Source: Basidiobolus ranarum (taxonomy: Eukaryota > Basidiobolomycota > Basidiobolomycetes > Basidiobolales). From it: a stretch of 25,733 nt of DNA. The notes under the pieces are model-generated. The model ran no database searches and was not told where the DNA came from. It saw nothing but the letters and a program-made list of their open reading frames with translations. The stretch is taken from positions 1 to 25,733 of the forward strand of contig JASJQH010007015.1 of NCBI GenBank assembly GCA_040143965.1, given 5' to 3'. Below, one piece after another: positions 19,201 to 25,733 of the stretch (positions within the stretch are counted from its first letter, which is position 1; each line of letters begins with the position of its first letter). A program made the position numbers and the translations under genes.

Positions 19201-21479
19201 GCTATAGAGATTGTGAGTTAGGGTTGGATGATAAAGGGATTTCACAGATCATCCAACGGATATCACTTACTGTAAATCAATACTCGAGTTTCTAAATATG
19301 ACGTGATTGCAAGTGGCAATGGAGTTAGTTTGACAACTCAGATTAATTGGTTATTATCCCAGAATACTTACGATCCAGGAAAATCGTATCCGCCCATGAG
19401 CTTCATGTACTAGAGAGCAAAGGCTTGTCAAAATCTCATTACAACCACATCCACAAAAAGTAATACTCACCGCTTTCTCAATAATACTGGCCCAAAGCTC
19501 CTTTCCTCCAGCAATATATGTGCACATAGGGGTACCGTTGATACTTATCGGTAGCAAATCGTCAACCACTGAGTAAAAAGAGAGTTGAGTGGAAACAAGT
19601 TCTATGCAAAGTCATATGCCACCCAGCATTCAACATACCAACCTAGAGAGTACAGTGAGACAGATGTATAGACAGAAACCTTATAACAAAAGCCATACAT
19701 ACTTTACGTGGAATACCATTGTAGATTAATTTAATCATGTATTTACCACTGGCGTTATACTGCGGTCTTCCGAACTCATCTTGTGGATATATGCAAGCGG
19801 TAATCAGCTACAAGAACCGAAGAGGAATGTTCAGCAATCTGCTTTCATTGACTAAGGATATTGACGAACAGTACTTGTTTTTTGAATTTCTCTTCATACG
19901 CTGCACAAACACATAATGATGCTACAAAGGAGCAATCCGTAACAACTGCCTAATTATAAGATAGGTTATGCATGGGCGAATTGTTAATTTGTTTTTGCAT
20001 TGAGATTACATACTTGAATGATATTCTTGCTAGAGACGATAGTATTAAAGGACACTGTTAAGTATGGAGAGATTTGGCCGCAGAGTACATGGAGATTTAC
20101 CTGGAAATTACTTTGATCATCGTAGGGTTGCTCATGAGCTCAGAAGGTCTTTTCCAACTTCCAAAATTTTGACTTTGCTTCTCAGATAGTGGCAAAGGGC
20201 CATCAAGATCACTAAAAATCATGAGATCATTGAATACAAGAACATCACACGTACTCATTGAACTCAACTTACACAAAAGGCTGAGGATAGTCAAATTTCT
20301 CCTGTAGATCAATCTCTAACCAAGGCAAGTAAGCCTTCCCATTCATATAAGACGAGGTTTTGAGTACTTCTAGTTCTTGGTTGGTGAGCTTGACATCGCC
20401 TACACCTGGTGAGGAAATTATCGGACTACGTATAGATTGTTGGTAGGCTTCAAACGTGGAAATAAATCGTATTAATAGGGTAAATACCAACATATACCAA
20501 GGGGGTAATAAGAACAACTTACAGCCTGTTGGACTCTCGGGTATTTTGACAGTGAGAGATGTTGATTTAATCTGTTCAGCTTGATCTATCACTTCTGATA
20601 ACCATTGCTTGATTTGTGTCTTTAACTTTTCATCCGTTTCGGCTATGAGTTGCAACAAATATTATATTTCGGCATACGTTAACGAGTATATACACATATA
20701 TAAACAATGAATTCCATACATTTAGCTGCTCGTAGGTAGTAATCTGCAGCACTAGTATAAAGTCGGAGGGCCTCTTGAGAGAACCCTAAATTGCTCTTCT
20801 CTTCGCCAACTTTGTGGTACCTCTTCCAAGCAAAACGATTCAAGTTTAACAACGGTTAACTAATGTCCTTTATGAAAAAGGATGCAATTTCAAATACTTT
20901 AGCTTTGGTAAGAAAGTCATCTGGAGTGGAAGGCTGCGAATTCCTTTGTGGTTTGTTGACTTGTATCAATTTCAGTTGTTCCGCACGTGAAATATAAGCC
21001 TCTGCTCGTCGTGTTATCTCTTGCTTTTGGGTTTCATTTTTCTCCACTATACATATAGTGCGAAATAATATTCAAGGAATGACCGAAGAGAAAATTAACT
21101 TTCGCAAAGCTCGGTAACGGGCCTAAAGGTGAACTTTGAAAGCTACGTACCTTCAACTATGAATAAAAATATCTATTTCAAGAAAAAGAACATGCATTGA
21201 TTAACATCTAGTCATTTATTATCAAGTAATTTGAGCGCACAGGTGAATATCAAGAACAGCTCTTGATATTCCTTCAACATATATAATAGTGAAGTTGACT
21301 AACAGTGATGAATAATAAAAGTACTTTACCTCAGCAACTTCCAGATATAACTCGCGTGCTTTAATGAAGTGCCCTTGGTGATCAGCTTGGACAGCTTGTT
21401 GGGCCAGGGAGAAAGAAACTTTGTATAGATCGCTTATACTCCTACCATGGTAAGAGTTTTCTTTGCCATTTGGAAACAT
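16293..21479 (-). CDS. palB: PalB/Rim13 (calpain-7-like) cysteine protease, ESCRT-associated
   Basis: My model gives 948 aa from exons 21479-21330, 21172-21151, 21046-20898, 20822-20720, 20642-20523, 20447-20273, 20211-20101, 20029-20014, 19949-19875, 19807-19703, 19642-19639, 19568-19471, 19409-19372, 19291-19271, 19201-19160, 19087-19032, 18954-18862, 18796-18635, 18575-18476, 18413-18367, 18302-18124, 18058-18029, 17947-17903, 17838-17731, 17668-17638, 17568-17435, 17386-17272, 17219-17104, 17036-17005, 16926-16831, 16737-16614, 16530-16488, 16399-16293. Phases agree throughout. Domains: MIT 1 (about 15-86), MIT 2 (about 100-168), calpain protease core (about 215-510), then beta-sandwich domains, two opening with G-W...NP-Y motifs (about 686 and 825). 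The triad is present: Cys288 ([11 protein letters not shown]), His454 ([11 protein letters not shown]), Asn474 ([10 protein letters not shown]). MIT domains bind ESCRT-III tails; in other fungi PalB/Rim13 is recruited to endosomes to cleave the PacC/Rim101 pH regulator. That role here is inferred. Splice sites in introns 25-26 are the least certain. Confidence 0.93.
17956..17972. repeat. (AC)n microsatellite in a calpain intron
   Basis: Eight AC units plus A. On the minus strand this is a TG tract directly upstream of the acceptor of the exon at 17947-17903, where it takes the place of the usual pyrimidine-rich tract. Confidence 0.8.
19639..19642 (-). other. palB: candidate 4-nt microexon (GTTG) of the calpain gene
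   Basis: On the minus strand GTTG is framed by CTCTCTAG before it and GTATGTTG after it, both good splice signals. Including it gives introns of 60 and 70 bp, in line with the rest of the gene, and the protein segment PRKVVVDDLLP. Leaving it out requires the previous exon to run 4 nt further (to 19699, donor GTATGG) and gives one 130-bp intron and PRKVLVDDLLP. Human calpain-7 has PRKVIIDD here (recalled, not searched), so Val fits better than Leu. Both models keep the frame. Confidence 0.55.
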
Positions 21480-24400
21480 ACTCTCTCAACAATGGTCTCT
21501 TGATGTCTTTTTAAACTTATCACTAAATAGAGAAGGGCTTCGACATCCGGTGGTGAACCGACGACAAGTATATCACGTGAACTGCTAGATCTCGTGATTT
21601 GATGACACCAAATTTAGTTTGATGCATCAACTTCATAAATTCCAGTCACTGTAATATCTGTATTAAATATGGATCTTGGATAGATATATATTCTAGATCT
21701 TCGGAAATGTTTCTGGATCTCAATTGTGAAGCCCATCGTAAGACAGGGATCTTCTGAAAGCAGTTCCTAACCTTATTTGAAGTGTAAATATCAATCTCTG
21801 ACAGTAGACACTTTCAATACTTGTTCGAACTAGCATCATGTCTTCCATATGTGATGTCTATGAGTTTTCTATGAGAATTGGTATGAGCTAGAAGAGTGGT
21901 CACCTCCAATTTGGAAAATACGTAGCAGAGTTGGTGGATGTCAAACAGATGATGTAGATAGATATACTGAAGGGTTTAGAGATCTTTTCATCCATCATCT
22001 TCCAAACATATCTTGTACCTGAATAAAGTTTAATGGTATGACTGATTCTATTCTTGGATTTTTAGGAATGTCTGAAAGGATGATTGCAAATGCTTTGAAG
22101 TTTGGCAACTCATTCTTTAATTAATTCTGATGGATATATTAACTTTGGACCAAATATGGTTACTTGTGCTAAAGATGTCAGAAAGTAGATGTACATCTTT
22201 TGAGACTGTCTATAGTCATGCTTGTATATAGTACAGTTTGAACATCCCTGAAAAAAAGTTGTCAAATAGCCTGCGATGACTGGTACATTAATACAACAGG
22301 TGATGACCAATAATGCTGCAAGCATGCTTTGTGAAGAATCAATTTCCAGTTATACAAACCCACATTTCAGCATAGATATCACTCAAGGAGACTATACTCT
22401 CACTTAGTTACCAAATATACACTCGACTAATGATCATTCAAACCTTGCAGGATGAGTGCAGATAGAGAGTGCACACACTGGATCATGTGATCACCCACTT
22501 GACCTGAAAATCAATGCCGGAATTCAGTGGTTACTTGGCAAGCTAGATCTAAGAAATAAATGGATGAAGGCAATGTGTGTAAGGAAATGTCTCTTCATCC
22601 ATTGATCATTCGCTCAATAGTTGGCTGATTGTGCAGGCCAAGAGTGTGGCATCCAGTTTGAACCAGAAAGCGTCCAAATCCGAGTACTGTTGCGCACTCG
22701 ATCATCCTCAATAATAGCCACCTGTACACGTCCAATTATCTTATTTGAGATCATTCACAGCACAGCCGACACTCCTGTTTCTCAGCTCACAGGTAGATCC
22801 CGATTTCCGGATCTTTGTTTGGATCCCAATCAGTGACACAAGAAAACCTCACTCTACTCCCACCGTTCTCGCCTGCTCCCCATTCCATGTCATCCTTCTG
22901 CACCTTTTCTGTACTACACTATCGGATGTCAGGATACACAATTCCATTCATTCCATCTATGGGTCGCTATTGGCCTTGTGTTCTTGGCCTTTGTATTCTA
23001 GTTAAAACAGGCTTTAACTTCGTACTCCCACTTTATTCTTCGAGTTCTCTGGTAGTCTGTAACCACTGCCATGTAGTCCCCCCATTAACCGGGTGAAGAG
23101 TATCCAACTGTATTCCGTGCTATCCGTAGACAAATGATTTTGTAGAGTGTTTATATGTTGATAAGATACAGTGGCTCTACTTCCACTATTCGTAATTGGG
23201 ATATAGGAACTAGAGAAGGATATCTCAGCCACAAGTATCGAAGATTCATAGCAGCGAGTAATATTCTTTGTATTAAAGAATTTTATATCAAGGAAATAAC
23301 ATTTTTATTAGGTTGTTGAAGCAACCTCCAATAGTACGATATAGTAAAGAGCTCGATTGGATATTTTAATTCCATATATAGAAATAAGAAATGACCTTCG
23401 AACCAAGAGCCGCAACCATGGCAATCTGAGAATGGCTTTCATTTAAATATCGCATCGATCGGAAACCTTACACAATACCGATGATTTTCAATTGCGATAG
23501 TATTTATTGACTAACTTCCAAGGAAAGTTACCAACAGATTTATCGCATCTAGTTTGATGTTCTCTTCCATTCCATTGTAGCCTATGTGGGTGCACAAGGT
23601 GCATGTTAAAAGTTTCTATTTCTTGGAGTTTGAATAGAACAGTGTATTACATTCCTGATTAGTCCGAGAGATGGTAGAACCTTCTATGATAACTTGCAAG
23701 ACAGCCCAAGATTCATTAGAAAACCCGGCTAGCACAAGCCTTCAGAGATCTATTTCTTTCATCGTGATCAAACGCATCCTACAGAAAATTCGAAAGAGAA
23801 TTCCTTCATCAATAGGCCAGATGTAGCATTGGCACTCTATGTATCATTCTAAGAATATCTTAGTGATTACAACCTAGTCAATCCTATCGTTGTACACACT
23901 TAATGAACAACTATCATGAAAGGATTGGTAAGAGTTCCTTCAATTGGCTCTGATCTGCGGCTGGGGATTTTGTGAGGGCAACCTCATCCACCAAAGTAAG
24001 GTTTGTTTAGTAATCACATCAATCGAGGGCCGCGATTGTGGGATTTTCAGCCGATTTATAGACTGTGATTACTGACTGAATTTCAAATATCCTTCCTCCA
24101 ATAAGATACGCAACCATGACCAAAGGTGACTTCATTGTGTATGTGTTTTTAGGAGACATTTGCTACTTTTTACCGAATTTTGAATGCAGTCATATGGTTT
24201 ATCAAGCGATTTGTAGCACGAAGCTTCGATAAAGTGCTGGTACCTCAAGGTGCTTGCATTCGGCATCTCATGGCAGTTTTACATCATCATTATACGATAA
24301 AGGTCACTTTCACCTGATTATCGCCTCCCCCTCACTAATAATCGTTCTATGTTCGTACCATGGATTGGTTCTTTCAGGGTGGTTGGAATTATTGGTTTCA

Positions 24401-25228
24401 TATGTCATAGTTTAGCAAAGTTTACCTTTTTGTAAAGGCTCCTTTGATCAACAAGTCTATGTATTACTGGTTAGGATACAACGAACTCGGTTGATGAAGA
24501 TTGCATGATTTCTCTACTTCCACAGAGTACAATGTCATGCCCTTAAGAGAGTTGAAGCGTGGCAATTAAATCGAAAACTATTGGAAATCGGATAAATCTA
24601 TTCTATACGCATCATTCCTTTACTATAACTAATATATTTACGCCATTAATCCCGGAGGCATGTGCTCCGGTAGTTCTACAAGCCACCTTACTTAGGGATT
24701 TACTGGTCATCTACCAATGATTAGAATATTTTGATCTGTTAAAGAGTAATAAATAAATGCATAACAAGAATGTCTCAAATTATGGTCGTAGAAATGCTCG
24801 GTTCTAAGTTCCGGGCACGATGGTTTCCTTTGTAGGATATATTGCTGAGAACGGCCCTTCCGTACTGGCCCATCTTATACATGTAGGAGGAGCCCTTTGA
24901 ACATTTTTCTTTCTGTATGTAGGAAATCCAAGTATGATACAGTGATTACTAGTGTGTAACATGCATACCGTAAATTATGTTGATTGAAGTAGATGAATAT
25001 GCACTTATAATATATTGCTTTATATTAAATGGATGTGAAGTATGGGCAATTTGATGTACAAATAAATAGATACCGCGTAATGACCGACTCTAAACCCCAT
25101 GTACATCCTCCGCTCATCCGTGAATCGTATGTTCATTAGATACAAGAATTACCCCTTTATACATATAAACCAATGCAGAGTGCATTCATTATTCTAAGAC
25201 TTGGTTGGGAATTGATATTCCCTATCGA
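21480..25228. other. long stretch without a recognisable gene
   Basis: The left end is the calpain upstream region. Three overlapping plus-strand frames occupy 22621-23096 and a minus-strand frame lies at 23014-23232; they exclude one another and none has a domain or convincing start. A small perfect palindromic hairpin (CCGGAG..CTCCGG) lies at 24652-24670. I see no tRNA, no LTR of the family found elsewhere in the window, and no tandem repeat. Confidence 0.4.
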
Positions 25229-25438
25229 ATGACTAAATATCAGAGATTGAAGAATAATGTTGAACTCGGATTGAGAATAGCTAAACTCAACTGTATTCAT
25301 ATATCTGAATACTCATTGGGATGGAATTCTATTAATCGAAACGAATTTATGGAAAATTATGGTACATACTTTATTTACAGCGAAAATACTATCTTCAGCA
25401 TAGAAGAAACGAGATGCATGTTAGAGAATTCAGGATAA
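25229..25438 (+). other. weak small open frame, 69 codons
   Basis: The ATG at 25229 opens a frame to TAA at 25436-25438 (MTKYQRLKNNVELGLRIAKL at the start, then NGYG-poor, Ile/Asn/Glu-rich sequence). The segment is AT-rich, with a TTTATACATATAAA word about 65 bp upstream. There is no domain, signal peptide or second supporting signal. Chance is likely. Confidence 0.15.
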
Positions 25439-25733
25439 AACTGAACACGGTTTAGTGAACGGCAAGAAAGACAAAATAATCCTTTAAGCAAAAACGGTAT
25501 CGATTAAACGTAAGTAGCCTGCTTTACATCCGTCAATGATATACATTCAAGGTCACAGTGAATATGTAGCGAAACTAAAGCGCTCTTTTAGAGCCATTTG
25601 ACATCTAAAATGGGAGTTTCGTGGTTGTTGCTGAAGGTTATCAACCTTTGTGGGAGATCTGTGCTGTTTGGTTGTTGGTGAGCTGGTAATGAATCGCTTG
25701 AGGGAGCTTGAGAAATTTGGATTTGGATACGTG

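Noticed and set aside
22536-22544. PacC/Rim101 binding site (GCCAAG) upstream of the calpain gene
   Set aside because: A single hexamer about 1 kb from the start is expected by chance.
22621-23232. Overlapping open frames on both strands as a gene
   Set aside because: They exclude one another, lack ATG-led coding composition and show no domain; the local GC rise alone explains their length.

Overview
The window looks like a gene-poor stretch of a fungal nuclear genome. The evidence is spliceosomal introns of about 50-90 bp with GT..AG ends and CTAAC/CTAAT-like branch sites, two recognisable fungal endosomal genes, solo-LTR debris and a short TTAGGG tract. The very high intron density, AT-rich sequence and low gene density fit an intron-rich basidiomycete with a repeat-laden genome, for example a rust-like lineage. 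That placement is inference; no marker gene settles it.

Layout. Positions 1-7700 are mostly non-coding: a strong hairpin at 1607-1653, two solo LTRs in opposite orientation (2808-3096 and 3583-3910), and a few open frames I cannot assign. A probable small TATA-driven orphan gene sits at 7815-8171. Positions 8200-12500 are again mostly non-coding, with two exon-like frames (8358-8599 minus, 10145-10321 plus) and a head-to-tail LTR pair (10452-11035). A second small TATA-driven orphan gene lies at 12614-12805, followed by a short interstitial telomeric tract (13637-13652).

The solid gene content is a convergent pair. On the plus strand, 14271-15614 (two exons, 426 aa) encodes an Ssh4/Ear1-type SPRY membrane protein with two PPAY motifs, an adaptor for the Rsp5/Nedd4 ubiquitin ligase on endosomes. 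On the minus strand, 21479-16293 (about 33 exons, 948 aa) encodes a PalB/Rim13/calpain-7-type protease with two MIT domains, an intact Cys-His-Asn triad and C-terminal beta-sandwich domains. Both families act at the endosome: Ssh4 sends cargo into the ESCRT/multivesicular-body route, and PalB is recruited by ESCRT-III to process the Rim101/PacC pH regulator. Their tail-to-tail spacer holds a perfect 13-bp inverted repeat. Positions 21480-25733 contain nothing I can identify beyond one weak open frame.

I found no convincing undescribed multi-gene system. The observations most worth checking are a possible 4-nt microexon in the calpain gene, the two TATA-driven orphan genes, the hairpin at 1607-1653, and the endosomal gene pair.
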